From a virus: a stretch of DNA of 46,561 bases. A program made the position numbers and the translations under genes. The notes under the pieces were generated by a model. The model was not told where the DNA came from and made no database searches. It was given only the letters and a program-made list of their open reading frames with translations. Shown here in pieces: positions 15,962 through 23,385 of this stretch. Positions within the stretch are counted from its first letter, which is position 1. The number at the start of each line of letters is the position of its first letter. Location of the stretch: the IMG/VR virus record IMGVR_UViG_3300049432_000094, positions 1 to 46,561 of that record; one strand, given 5' to 3'.

Positions 15962-16092
15962 GACACCCCCTCGACGAGCTCAGGGGTCTCGATGCGGCGC
16001 ATGACCGGGTGGTCGGGGTCGTCGTAGAGGCGGTCGATGCACTCGTAGTAGGCGTCCTCGGCGAGGTCGAAGAGTGGCTCCTGGTCGGTCAT
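15958..16092 (-). CDS. Small acidic protein, 44 residues
   Basis: The product starts MTDQEPLFDLAEDAYYECID and ends ETPELVEGVS; it is very acidic. ATGA overlap with the HerA-like stop and GTGA overlap with WhiB support translation. Function unknown. Confidence 0.65.
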   Translation of the reverse strand: MTDQEPLFDLAEDAYYECIDRLYDDPDHPVMRRIETPELVEGVS

Positions 16093-17771
16093 GCAGCTTC
16101 ACCGCCGATCTCGTCGGCGACGGCCATGCCGTCGCGGCCGCCGTTGATCAGCCGGAGGGTGCGGAGCCTGCTGATGGAGTTGCGGAAGCCACCGGAGACG
16201 GCGGAGTAGCCGGTGGCCTCAGCGACCTGCTCGTGGTCGAGCTGGCCCGGGTAGACGTCGAGGAGGACGTCGAAGATGGCGCGTTCGGCCTTGCCGAGCT
16301 GGGCGCGCCAGTGGTCGATGAGGGCTTGCCCGGTGGGCAGTGGTGGGATGTCGCCGGCGGCGGCGACGCCAGCCTCGGTGGCTTCGAGGCGTTCCTTGGT
16401 GCCTTCGATGAGGCCGGCGGTGCGCAGGGCGCTGATGCTGTTGCGGAAGCCGCCGGACTTGCTCGAATAGCCGGTCAGGAGTGCGACCTGGATCTGAGTG
16501 GACGGGCCGTGCCGGATGAGGGTGCCGAGGATGGCCGCCTGTGCCTTCGGCAGCGGGCCGTCGGCCGGTGGGGTGGCCGGGGGTCGGGGAGGCGCTGTGG
16601 GCGTGGTACGGCGCGGCTGGGGTGCCTTCACTGGGGTGCGCGCCGGCGTTGGGGGTGCTTCTGCGGCCGCGTGGAGGGTTGGGCTGATGGCGGTCGAGAT
16701 CTCGTGGACGAGTCCGGTGAGTTCCTTCATCACTGTCGTCACCTTGACCAGCTGCTCGTCGCTGATGACGGGCGCTTCGACACGCTCGACGACGGGCTCG
16801 GGAGTCTCAACGTTCGCGGCCGCGCGCTCGAGCTCACGGATCCGGGCCTTCAACGCCTTGGGGTCGTTGGCCTTGGCCTGTTCGGCGGTCGCGGTGATCT
16901 TCTGTCCGAGGGCATCGATGTCGATGTCGGCCAGCTGCTTCGGCACGATCCGTTGCTCGCCGATCTTCGGGGTCGCGGAGGAGTCGAACGTGGTCCGCGT
17001 TCGGACCCTGACGCGCTCGAGGATCCCGAGCCACCCGGGTGACCAGATCCAGGCGGTGCCGATCGGCAGCGACGGCAGCGACTTCTTCAGCTCGGCGGCT
17101 TCGCCCTCGTCGGCGTGGAGTCGGACCCACTCGTCGATCGCCTGGACGTCGCGAACGCCGTTCATGCGCAGGCAGACGAGGACCTCGGCTTGTGTGAGGA
17201 CGTCCTTGTGGAGGACGGCCGGGCGTTGGGTGATGAGGGTGACGCCGATGCCGCGTGCTCGGCCGCGGCGTACGAGGTCCTCCATGGCGCCGAGGAGGCG
17301 GGCGGCGTCAGCTGCGACGCCGCGTTGGGGTGCGAACGCGTCGGCCTCGTCGACGAAGACGTGCAGCGGGTCGCGGTTGCGGTGGTAGAGGGTCTCGATG
17401 AACTTCGTCATGAAGCGGCGCGACGCACTCTTGGAGAGCAGGGAGAGGTCGATGATGGCGGAGAAGCGTTCGCTGATGATTGCGTCGGCGATGATCTCGC
17501 CGGCGTTCTCGTCGAGGGGCACGTCGGCGTGGTCGCCGCCGAAGATCGCGATCGGCAGGCCGGCCTTCTTGCCGTCGGCGGAGGAGCGTAGACCCCACCA
17601 GACGCCGATGGGGTCGATGACTACGACGGGGTGGCCGGCGCCGATCATCTCTTCGGCCATCACGTTGGCGGTGTAGGTCTTGCCGGAGCCTCGCTTGGCG
17701 AGGATGGCGAAGGTCTCGGTGACGGCCTCGAGCGGGAGCTTGAAGCCGGGCGCGATGTTCAGTCCGCTCAC
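16089..17771 (-). CDS. HerA-like ATPase with duplicated C-terminal winged helix
   Basis: This is a 560-residue protein from the GTG at 17771, chosen for its GTGA overlap with the RusA-like stop; an upstream in-frame ATG would overlap that gene by more. The FtsK/HerA-type ATPase has Walker A AKRGSGKT (25-32) and Walker B HVFVDEADAF (about 138-147), with LITQRPAVLHKDVLTQAEV as sensor/arginine region. A coiled coil and Pro-rich linker follow. Two homologous winged-helix units each contain SGGFRNSIS.LRT.(L/R)LI.G (about 411-460 and 500-549). No NurA partner is present. A DNA translocase role in recombination or replication is likely. Confidence 0.82.
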   Translation of the reverse strand: MSGLNIAPGFKLPLEAVTETFAILAKRGSGKTYTANVMAEEMIGAGHPVVVIDPIGVWWGLRSSADGKKAGLPIAIFGGDHADVPLDENAGEIIADAIISERFSAIIDLSLLSKSASRRFMTKFIETLYHRNRDPLHVFVDEADAFAPQRGVAADAARLLGAMEDLVRRGRARGIGVTLITQRPAVLHKDVLTQAEVLVCLRMNGVRDVQAIDEWVRLHADEGEAAELKKSLPSLPIGTAWIWSPGWLGILERVRVRTRTTFDSSATPKIGEQRIVPKQLADIDIDALGQKITATAEQAKANDPKALKARIRELERAAANVETPEPVVERVEAPVISDEQLVKVTTVMKELTGLVHEISTAISPTLHAAAEAPPTPARTPVKAPQPRRTTPTAPPRPPATPPADGPLPKAQAAILGTLIRHGPSTQIQVALLTGYSSKSGGFRNSISALRTAGLIEGTKERLEATEAGVAAAGDIPPLPTGQALIDHWRAQLGKAERAIFDVLLDVYPGQLDHEQVAEATGYSAVSGGFRNSISRLRTLRLINGGRDGMAVADEIGGEAA

Positions 17772-18241
17772 GGGGTCACCTGCAGGGCCGAGAAGCAGAG
17801 CCACACGCCGGCGGCCGTCTCTGCGTTGACGTATCGCTTGGTCGCGGTGATGCGCGCGACCTGGTTGTCGTCGCCCCAGACGCCAGCGGTGGTGAGCCCG
17901 TCGAAGGTGGAGCGGATGAGCTTGTCGATGTCGGGCTTTGCCTGGATGTAGACCGGTGCGCCGGGCTTGATGATGCCGTCGTTGCGGCCGGTGCCGTAGT
18001 GCTTGAGCGGCCGCGGAAGGAAGAAGGAGGCGACGACGGCCACAGGTCCCGTGTACGGCGTGAAGCCAGGGGTCAGCGCGATGGCTTCCTTCGCGACCTG
18101 GACGACGTCGGCTCGCCAGGGCTTCACCTTCTTCGAAGACTCCACCATGCGGCCGCCTCCGACGTGCCGCTTAGAGCCTTGTGGTGCGGGCAGGCCAGCG
18201 ACCCAAAACTCGAGCTGGGTCGTGGCGAGTGCCGCTGTCAT
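17768..18241 (-). CDS. RusA-like Holliday junction resolvase
   Basis: This 157-residue protein has the RusA-fold pattern: VAGLPAPQGSKRHVGGG near the N-terminus, a central strand region (GPVAVVASFFLPRP) and the acidic signature KPDIDKLIRSTFDGLTTAGVW-GDDNQV, whose Asp residues bind Mg2+. It would cut branched DNA before packaging. Start 18241 is set by ATGA overlap with the small upstream gene. It is grouped with RecT, YqaJ and a DEDDh exonuclease. Confidence 0.9.
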   Translation of the reverse strand: MTAALATTQLEFWVAGLPAPQGSKRHVGGGRMVESSKKVKPWRADVVQVAKEAIALTPGFTPYTGPVAVVASFFLPRPLKHYGTGRNDGIIKPGAPVYIQAKPDIDKLIRSTFDGLTTAGVWGDDNQVARITATKRYVNAETAAGVWLCFSALQVTP

Positions 18242-18426
18242 GCCGGCATGTCCCACATCTCGCAGGCGTCGCGGACAGCCGACTCGAGCATCGCCGCGGC
18301 CATCTCGCCACGCGTCTTCGGCGAGACAGGATGCTCAGGCGTGCCGCGCTCCTGCAGGACGGCCTGGACCTCCTGGTTGACGATGGCCAGCCTGGGCATC
18401 GGGAGTGCTTCTGATGCTGTGCTCAT
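18238..18426 (-). CDS. Small hypothetical protein, 62 residues
   Basis: It starts MSTASEALPMPRLAIVNQEV; a predicted C-terminal helix (TRGEMAAAMLESAVRDACEM) follows a Pro-rich turn. ATGA overlaps bind it to the exonuclease before and the resolvase after. Function unknown. Confidence 0.65.
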   Translation of the reverse strand: MSTASEALPMPRLAIVNQEVQAVLQERGTPEHPVSPKTRGEMAAAMLESAVRDACEMWDMPA

Positions 18427-19193
18427 ACGGTTGCTCCTTCGGTGAGACGGGTGTGCAATGGCCAGCCGTCGTCGATCTCGCCGTAGTTGGCCTGCTTCTC
18501 GGCCGTCTGCTTGGCGACCCAGTTCCGGAATGACGTCTGGTCGCGACGACGCCATGCCGCCTGTCGCTGGTACATCTCGGCCGGGCTGAGGGTGCCGAGC
18601 ACGTTGAACTCGTGGCAGAGGGCGCGCGCGAGGCGCGCGGTGCCGATCGCGTCGGCGGTGGCGTCGTGGGTCTCGGTGAAGGTGACGCCGAACTGCGCGC
18701 AGAGGTCGGGCAGCTTGTAGGACCAGCCGCGGCCGGTGGCGGGATCCTTGAACGATCGGTTGTCGACGCGCTGCCCCTTGGCGATGACCATGGGGTCGAT
18801 GACGCTGAACCAGTCAGCCGGTCGGATCCGCGCGTTGAGGTCGGGAAGGTCGTAGCGGCGGCACTCGACGTCGAGCATGGACAGGTCGAACGCGGCGTTC
18901 TGCACGATGAGCGGGTAGGCGGATCGGAGGACGCCGGCGACTGTGGTCGCGATCTCCTCGATGGCCTCGGCAGGCTCGATGCCGTGCTCACGCGCGTGCT
19001 CGGTGGTGATGCCGTGCACGGCGGTGGCCGACTCGGGGATGTCGACGGGGCAGGCGATCAGCCACTGGCGTTGATCGAGGACCATGTCGGCCTCGACCTT
19101 GACCACGCAGGCGGTGACGATGCGGTCCTCGAAGACGTCGACGCCGCTCGTCTCGACGTCGAAGGCGAACCGGATGCCGTCGGGCCAGCTCAT
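18423..19193 (-). CDS. DnaQ-like DEDDh 3'-5' exonuclease
   Basis: The 256-residue protein has all three Exo motifs: FDVETSG (D12, E14), NAAFDLSML (D103) and HDATADAIG (H176, D181), so an active DEDDh site is expected. The C-terminal 60 residues (QTSFRNWVAKQTAEKQANY) are extra. With no phage polymerase it may act in recombination or DNA repair, or proofread in trans. It couples to RecT upstream and a small gene downstream by ATGA. Confidence 0.9.
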   Translation of the reverse strand: MSWPDGIRFAFDVETSGVDVFEDRIVTACVVKVEADMVLDQRQWLIACPVDIPESATAVHGITTEHAREHGIEPAEAIEEIATTVAGVLRSAYPLIVQNAAFDLSMLDVECRRYDLPDLNARIRPADWFSVIDPMVIAKGQRVDNRSFKDPATGRGWSYKLPDLCAQFGVTFTETHDATADAIGTARLARALCHEFNVLGTLSPAEMYQRQAAWRRRDQTSFRNWVAKQTAEKQANYGEIDDGWPLHTRLTEGATV

Positions 19194-20176
19194 GCGGCCT
19201 GCTCGCGGATCCGCTCGAGGTAGGACTGCAGCTGCTCGACGTTGGCATCTGCCAACAGGATGCCCCCGTTAGCCTCAGCGAAGTCAGCGTCGAGCTGCTC
19301 CGGGGTGAGGCCAGTGCTGTCGGCCTCGGCCTGGATGTTGTCGCGCAGGACGTCGGCCTCGGTGAGGACCTCGCCGTCGATCGTGTCGTCGTCGTGGTTG
19401 CCGAAGTGGTGCGTGGTTGTCGCTGCGTCATGGGACGGAGCGAGGTCCACGCGGACGCCCTCGTCGACGACCATGGCGGTCGCCAGGTCTGTCGACTTCG
19501 GCATCCACTTCGCGAGCTTCAGGACGCACGTCTTGTGCGCCATCGACTCGAAGTTGTCGCGCCACGGCCCGACGATCGTGCCGTCGCGCTTCTTAGCCAT
19601 CGCGAACTGATCGCGGTGCTGTTCGACCTCGGCCTTGGTCATGTAGATGTACGCGTGGCCGCCGGTGTTCAGGTGGAGCACCGCGTAGTAGCCCTCAGGC
19701 TCGCCGCGATCGCCGCGCCGTGGCGGGATGTGCACGAGCTTGTCCTCGAGGCCGTAGGCGATCTCGAAGGTGTCGTTCGTGTACACGGTGCGGGCGATGA
19801 GCGAGGCGACTTTCCCTGACCGGTGGGCGAGCTCGACGAGGCCTTGGTAGCCGATGACCAGCTGTGCTTTCTGGCCACGTGAGCGCGAGTCGTAGAACGG
19901 CAGCACCCAGGCATGCCCGAGGACGCCTGGCCGGAGGCCGAGCTGGGAGCACGTCATCAGGGCTCCGAGCACTGACGCCGGGTCGCACTCGGCGAGCTTG
20001 GGGGTGGTCCGCAGGGCGGTGAGTGCGTCACGAACCAGCTGGGAGGCTTCGGCGCCCTTGGGCATGGCCAGCTGGAACTGCGATTCCATCTTGCGGATCT
20101 GACCGGCGAGGGTGTTGGGCTCTTCGGTCTTGGCGACCTCGTTGCCCTGGGCACGGTTGCGCAGCGTGTTCGACAT
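19190..20176 (-). CDS. recT: RecT-family single-strand annealing protein
   Basis: The 328-residue protein starts MSNTLRNRAQGN at 20176, fixed by TGATG overlap with the YqaJ-like stop. Typical RecT features are present: VRDALTALRTTPKLAECDPAS, TCSQLGLRPGVLGHAWVLPF, QLVIGYQGLVELAHRSG and WRDNFESMAHKTCVLKLAKW. The C-terminal 100 residues are acidic and divergent, as usual. It would anneal single strands made by the neighbouring exonuclease. Confidence 0.95.
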   Translation of the reverse strand: MSNTLRNRAQGNEVAKTEEPNTLAGQIRKMESQFQLAMPKGAEASQLVRDALTALRTTPKLAECDPASVLGALMTCSQLGLRPGVLGHAWVLPFYDSRSRGQKAQLVIGYQGLVELAHRSGKVASLIARTVYTNDTFEIAYGLEDKLVHIPPRRGDRGEPEGYYAVLHLNTGGHAYIYMTKAEVEQHRDQFAMAKKRDGTIVGPWRDNFESMAHKTCVLKLAKWMPKSTDLATAMVVDEGVRVDLAPSHDAATTTHHFGNHDDDTIDGEVLTEADVLRDNIQAEADSTGLTPEQLDADFAEANGGILLADANVEQLQSYLERIREQAA

Positions 20177-21183
20177 CAGAGTTCTCTCTTCAGGCTGAAG
20201 CGGGGCGATCCCGCAGTGACGGTGATGAAGCCGCGCCGTTGCAGGGCTTCGTAGATGGCGGGGTCCTCTTCGCGCAGGAGCTTGAGGTTCGCCACATTCA
20301 TGGCGGGGGTGGCTGCCGGCGGCTTGTACGTGTAGATCTCGCGGTCCTCGACGACGGCGGTGTCGCACTCGTCGAGCAGCTGTACGAGGGCGGACTTGGC
20401 CTCTTCCTTGAGGGCCTTGCCGTCCTTCTCGATCCGCAGACCCTCGCGGTACTGGACCACCCATGTGGTGGTCTGCTCGGGCTTGAGGATCTTGGTGCCG
20501 ACCCGGTCCGCGTACATGCGGTTCAGCAGGTTGAGCAGGATGCCGTCGCTGTCGGCGTTCACCGTCGGTGGATGGCCGGCCTCGATGTCGGCCCACAGCT
20601 TCTCGGCTTGCTCGACGAGGTAGTCCTCGAGTGTGGTGTCAGGCTCGTAGGTGAAGTCGACGAGCTGCTGGCCACCGATCAGCACGGCGACGTGCATGTG
20701 CGGTAGCCCGGACGTGTACCGACCCCAGGCGACTTGGGCGAGCACGTCGTCGGGGATCTCCTCGCGGTAGTCGCCGGCCTTGAACGCGGACCGGGTCTTG
20801 ACCTCGAGGCCGCAGACGCCGTCGGTCTCGCAGCCCGCGACCAGCCGGTCCAGGGAGGCGCGCACCCACGGCAGTTCGGTGTGTCGGATGACGCCGACGC
20901 GGCGGACCTGCTTCTTGTGGCGGCGGGCCCATTCCTGTGCGACGGGGTCCTCGAGGATGTTGCCCCATTCGCCGGCCTCGGAGACGTCCTCGTCGACTTG
21001 CTCGCCGCGCTTGTCCAGCCACACGGAGAGGGCGTTGCCGTACTTGGAGTCGCCGAGGATCTTCGGCAGATCAGTGCCCGTGATGCCTTGGCGGCGTGCC
21101 GCGAACCATGGCTTCGTCTGCGGCTCGGCATCTGTGACCAGCACGCCGGTCGGCGAGACCTTCTCGGCGGTCGCGGTGGTCAT
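20176..21183 (-). CDS. YqaJ-type recombination exonuclease
   Basis: The 335-residue protein has the lambda-exonuclease-like fold markers WFAARRQGITGTDLPKILG, GEWGNILEDPVAQEWA (Glu ligands), and GLEVKTR (the E-x-K of the PD-(D/E)xK site), then AQVAWGRYTSGLPHMHVAVL. It would resect 5' ends for RecT. Start 21183 is chosen by ATGA overlap; an in-frame ATG at 21192 is upstream. The C-terminal 100 residues are helical (EKDGKALKEEAKSAL). Confidence 0.92.
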   Translation of the reverse strand: MTTATAEKVSPTGVLVTDAEPQTKPWFAARRQGITGTDLPKILGDSKYGNALSVWLDKRGEQVDEDVSEAGEWGNILEDPVAQEWARRHKKQVRRVGVIRHTELPWVRASLDRLVAGCETDGVCGLEVKTRSAFKAGDYREEIPDDVLAQVAWGRYTSGLPHMHVAVLIGGQQLVDFTYEPDTTLEDYLVEQAEKLWADIEAGHPPTVNADSDGILLNLLNRMYADRVGTKILKPEQTTTWVVQYREGLRIEKDGKALKEEAKSALVQLLDECDTAVVEDREIYTYKPPAATPAMNVANLKLLREEDPAIYEALQRRGFITVTAGSPRFSLKREL

Positions 21184-21287
21184 CGTGACCACCGCTCCGG
21201 GTGTCGGACGGCGTCGACGGCGCAGCCCGCGAAGAACAAGAAGAGGCCGACCATGGCGGTCAGGACTTCCCAGTCGATGGCGTCCAT
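21180..21287 (-). CDS. Tiny single-pass membrane protein, 35 residues
   Basis: MDAIDWEVLTAMVGLFLFFA is followed by GCAVDAVRHPERWSR: one hydrophobic segment with a charged tail. ATGA overlap with the YqaJ gene supports it. Function unknown. Confidence 0.55.
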   Translation of the reverse strand: MDAIDWEVLTAMVGLFLFFAGCAVDAVRHPERWSR

Positions 21288-21288
21288 G

Positions 21289-21534
21289 TCAGGGCCCTTC
21301 TCGGAGGTCGCGTTCGTACCGTTCTTCGGCTGTGTCGTAGGCGTTGGCGCCGGAGCAGTCGAGGCACTCGGCTGCGCAGTCGATGTGGTGGAGGACTTCG
21401 TCGTTGTCGACGCAGGTGGTGAACTGGTCGGAGTGGGCGGGGCATAGCCAGCCGGTGCACTCGCTGCATTGGATGGAGGCGGGGCAGTGGAGGTCGACGC
21501 AGTAGACGTCGTCGACCGTCTCGAGGGCGGTCAT
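21289..21534 (-). CDS. Cys-rich zinc protein, 81 residues
   Basis: Starts MTALETVDDVYCVDLHCPAS. The spacing C-x4-C ... CSECTGWLC-PAH ... DCAAECLDC resembles a double zinc knuckle such as a B-box or A20-like finger. ATGA overlap with the preceding membrane gene. Probably protein or nucleic-acid binding. Confidence 0.7.
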   Translation of the reverse strand: MTALETVDDVYCVDLHCPASIQCSECTGWLCPAHSDQFTTCVDNDEVLHHIDCAAECLDCSGANAYDTAEERYERDLREGP

Positions 21535-21689
21535 CGGAGCGCCTCGTCCTCGGCCTCGACGCGTCGGCGGTAGGCGCGCTGCTTGGGCAGGTCGCTGAGG
21601 ATCGCGATCGCCAGCAGCAGGGCGATGAACAGGACGTAGCCGACGATCGCGCCAACGATCGGGGGCTGGGCCGCGAGCCACTCGATCAT
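21531..21689 (-). CDS. Small membrane protein, 52 residues
   Basis: MIEWLAAQPPIVGAIVGYVL continues to a second half of one long hydrophobic segment (about 10-31), then a charged tail (PKQRAYRRRVEAEDEALR). N-out/C-in topology is likely. ATGA overlaps on both sides. Confidence 0.66.
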   Translation of the reverse strand: MIEWLAAQPPIVGAIVGYVLFIALLLAIAILSDLPKQRAYRRRVEAEDEALR

Positions 21690-22078
21690 GACGCGGCCTC
21701 TGCCTCGAGCTCGATCGACGCGTCGTAGGCGGCGAACGCCTTCTTCGCGGCCGCGATCGCCGAGTCGTCGCCGAACCGGCCGAGCAGTCCGTGGCTCTTG
21801 ATGTGGGCGACGAACGTGAATCCCCAGCCGGTCATGCCGTCCGGGATGTCAGACGTGGCGACAGCGGTCAGGTTGTCGCGGTTCCGGGTGACGAAGAGCG
21901 CGTCCTCGGTGGCCGGGTGCACGGAGTACTCCGTGTTGAGCTCGTCGCGGATCTCGTCGACGACGGCCGGCAGGAGCGTGATGGCGATGCTGGCCTGGTC
22001 GGCAAGGATCACCAGCTGGTCGTCGAGGTATTCGACGGACGCTTTCTCGAGTCGGACGTCGGTGGCGTGGAGGTTCAT
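21686..22078 (-). CDS. Hypothetical early protein, 130 residues
   Basis: Starts MNLHATDVRLEKASVEYLDD. A compact alpha/beta protein with LVILADQASIAITLLPAVVD and GWGFTFVAHIKSHGLLGRF segments and an acidic C-terminal helix. A GAAGGGAAG ribosome site precedes it. It is the first gene after the 22174-22238 hairpin, so it begins the long early operon beyond the control genes. No family recognised. Confidence 0.7.
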   Translation of the reverse strand: MNLHATDVRLEKASVEYLDDQLVILADQASIAITLLPAVVDEIRDELNTEYSVHPATEDALFVTRNRDNLTAVATSDIPDGMTGWGFTFVAHIKSHGLLGRFGDDSAIAAAKKAFAAYDASIELEAEAAS

Positions 22079-22242
22079 CTGGAATACTTCCCTTCAGGAC
22101 TGGGGCTCCGATTCCGGCTTTGCGGCTGTGGGATCGGGGCCCGGTTCTCGTTGGTGGTGCTGTTGAGTTGTGACCGGCGGAGGCTGGGGTCTGCCCCTCT
22201 CGGGGTGTGGGCAGGCATGTCATCCGAGCCCCCGCCGGCGGT
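22079..22242. other. 164-bp untranslated segment between control genes and early operon
   Basis: No coupled or ribosome-site-supported gene is visible. An open minus-strand frame continues past the start of the next gene and looks like a shadow. The segment holds the hairpin at 22174-22238 and the leader of the gene at 22078. Confidence 0.5.
22174..22238 (-). terminator. Hairpin after the excisionase-like gene (attenuator candidate)
   Basis: CCGGCGGAGGCT (22174-22185) pairs with AGCCCCCGCCGG (22227-22238) with one mismatch. Inside the 41-nt loop CTGCCC and GGGCAG can form a second hairpin. It begins 5 bases past the TAG of the gene at 22243 and could limit early transcription until antitermination. 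Confidence 0.55.
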
Positions 22243-22473
22243 CTAGGACGCCCGCTGCAGGTGGCGTCGTTTCTGGCTGGCGGTGATGAACGTCGGCTCG
22301 ACCGGGGCGGCAGTCGGCTTGGGCGTGAGGAAGGCTTCGAGAGCGGCCTCGCTGATGCGCCAGTTGCGACCGATCTGGACGGCTTCGATGTCGCCGCGTT
22401 TGCATCGGCGGGACACGTTCTCGCGCGTCTCACGGATCACCTCGGCGACCTCGGCCGTCGTCAGCCAGGTCAT
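22243..22473 (-). CDS. Excisionase-type HTH DNA-binding protein
   Basis: This 76-residue protein starts MTWLTTAEVAEVIRETRENV and contains the MerR/excisionase-like winged HTH (AEVAEVIRETRENVSRRC, then GDIEAVQIGRNWRISEAAL) followed by a basic tail. Such small proteins direct excision or regulate early genes. ATGA overlap with the Cro-like gene. The integrase is 2 kb to the right, so a directionality factor role is reasonable. Confidence 0.8.
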   Translation of the reverse strand: MTWLTTAEVAEVIRETRENVSRRCKRGDIEAVQIGRNWRISEAALEAFLTPKPTAAPVEPTFITASQKRRHLQRAS

Positions 22474-22733
22474 GCCGGCACCTGCTCGTCGGTCCCGGTC
22501 GGCCGCTTGATCGCGATCTGCTCGACGTCGAGGATGCGTGCCGCTCGAGCGAGCAGGATGTCCGTCAGCGGCTTGCGGCCGGCCTCGATGTTCGAGAGGT
22601 AGGAGTAGGAGATCCCGAGCTCGGTGGCGAACTTGCCGAGGTCCCACCCGCGGGTGGTGCGAGCCATGCGCAGGGTTGCGCCGACGCGTTCACGTTCCTC
22701 GAGCTCGTGGTCGGGGAGGATCTTGGGTGCCAT
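22470..22733 (-). CDS. Cro-like XRE-family HTH protein
   Basis: This 87-residue protein has an XRE HTH (GATLRMARTTRGWDLGKFA, then LGISYSYLSNIEAGRKPL). It is the first gene of the leftward early transcript and sits head-to-head with the plus-strand repressor, the usual place of Cro. Its ATG at 22733 lies 7 bases past the -10 hexamer, so the mRNA is probably leaderless. Confidence 0.85.
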   Translation of the reverse strand: MAPKILPDHELEERERVGATLRMARTTRGWDLGKFATELGISYSYLSNIEAGRKPLTDILLARAARILDVEQIAIKRPTGTDEQVPA

Positions 22734-22739
22734 GGATCG

Positions 22740-22768
22740 AATCTAGGGAACATCAGGGAACATGTCAA
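22740..22768 (-). promoter_or_regulatory. Early promoter (leaderless start for the Cro-like gene)
   Basis: On the minus strand, TTGACA (22768-22763), a 17-bp spacer and TAGATT (22745-22740) make a near-consensus sigma-70-type promoter. The expected start point is about 22733-22734, that is, the ATG itself. Two GGGAACAT repeats lie in the spacer, so a repressor bound there would block it. Confidence 0.82.
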
Positions 22769-22916
22769 GGCGTGACAGGGAAATGATCTGGAGAACGCAC
22801 GTAATGACTGGTCAGACGTGTGTCACATGTTCGTAGTTCCACCGCGGTATTCCCGCCCATTCGCCCTGCTGTACCGATCGGCCACGGTTGATGTTCCCTA
22901 GGGTTTCCGGGAACAT
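22746..22916. promoter_or_regulatory. Operator repeats (GGGAACAT) in the immunity region
   Basis: GGGAACAT occurs at 22746-22753 and 22756-22763 (direct, 10-bp pitch) within the early promoter. ATGTTCCC at 22891-22898 and GGGAACAT at 22909-22916 form an inverted repeat with 10-bp spacing upstream of the plus-strand repressor. This arrangement fits operators for the two HTH proteins that flank it. Confidence 0.78.
22888..22916 (+). promoter_or_regulatory. Candidate repressor promoter
   Basis: TTGATG (22888-22893), a 17-bp spacer and GAACAT (22911-22916) overlap the inverted operator repeat 32 bp before the repressor ATG. The -10 is poor, so a weak or autoregulated promoter is the most that can be said. 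Confidence 0.4.
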
Positions 22917-22947
22917 CACGGCATGTTGAGCAACAGAGCGAGGAACG

Positions 22948-23385
22948 ATGGCGCAGAACGAGGGACAGCGACGGGCATCCAGTGCGGTCGCGGCCGAGAT
23001 GGCCAGGCGCGAGTGGAACATCAGCGATCTCGTCCAGCTGACCGGCATCGACCCGGGCACGATCGGCGACTTCCTGAACGGCAAGCGGTGGCCGAAGATC
23101 GGGACCCAGGGAAAGATCGAGAAGGCGATCGGCTGGGAGTCCGGATCGATCCGCGGAATCTCGCTCGGCGAACCGGTGCCCGTCAACGTCACCGTGAGGG
23201 TCCCGTCCATCACTGCGACGAGTCAGGTCGGCACTCCGACTGTCAGTGCCGTCGAGGACGATGAGGTCTTCGAGGTGAGGATGCGTCGACCTCAGGGCGT
23301 GACGTTGGAGGAGTGGAAACGGATGAAGGAAGACTGGCGCGAGGAGCTCGAGTTCAAGCTGAACCGGGCGGCGCGAGAACGATGA
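22948..23385 (+). CDS. HTH immunity repressor
   Basis: This 145-residue protein has an N-terminal HTH (SAVAAEMARREWNISDLV, then GIDPGTIGDFLNGKRWPK, about 12-50), a middle linker with strands (VPVNVTVRVPSITA) and a charged C-terminal helix (TLEEWKRMKEDWREELEF). It is the first gene of the rightward lysogeny operon and faces the Cro-like gene across the GGGAACAT operators. A CGAGGAA ribosome site precedes the ATG. No LexA-type Ser-Lys autocleavage site is seen; control may involve the ImmA-like protein that follows. Confidence 0.83.
   Translation: MAQNEGQRRASSAVAAEMARREWNISDLVQLTGIDPGTIGDFLNGKRWPKIGTQGKIEKAIGWESGSIRGISLGEPVPVNVTVRVPSITATSQVGTPTVSAVEDDEVFEVRMRRPQGVTLEEWKRMKEDWREELEFKLNRAARER

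Noticed and set aside
15958-17771. HerA-NurA or HerA-based anti-phage defence system
   Set aside because: No NurA, Sir2 or DUF4297-type partner is next to the HerA-like gene; its neighbours are WhiB and recombination genes.
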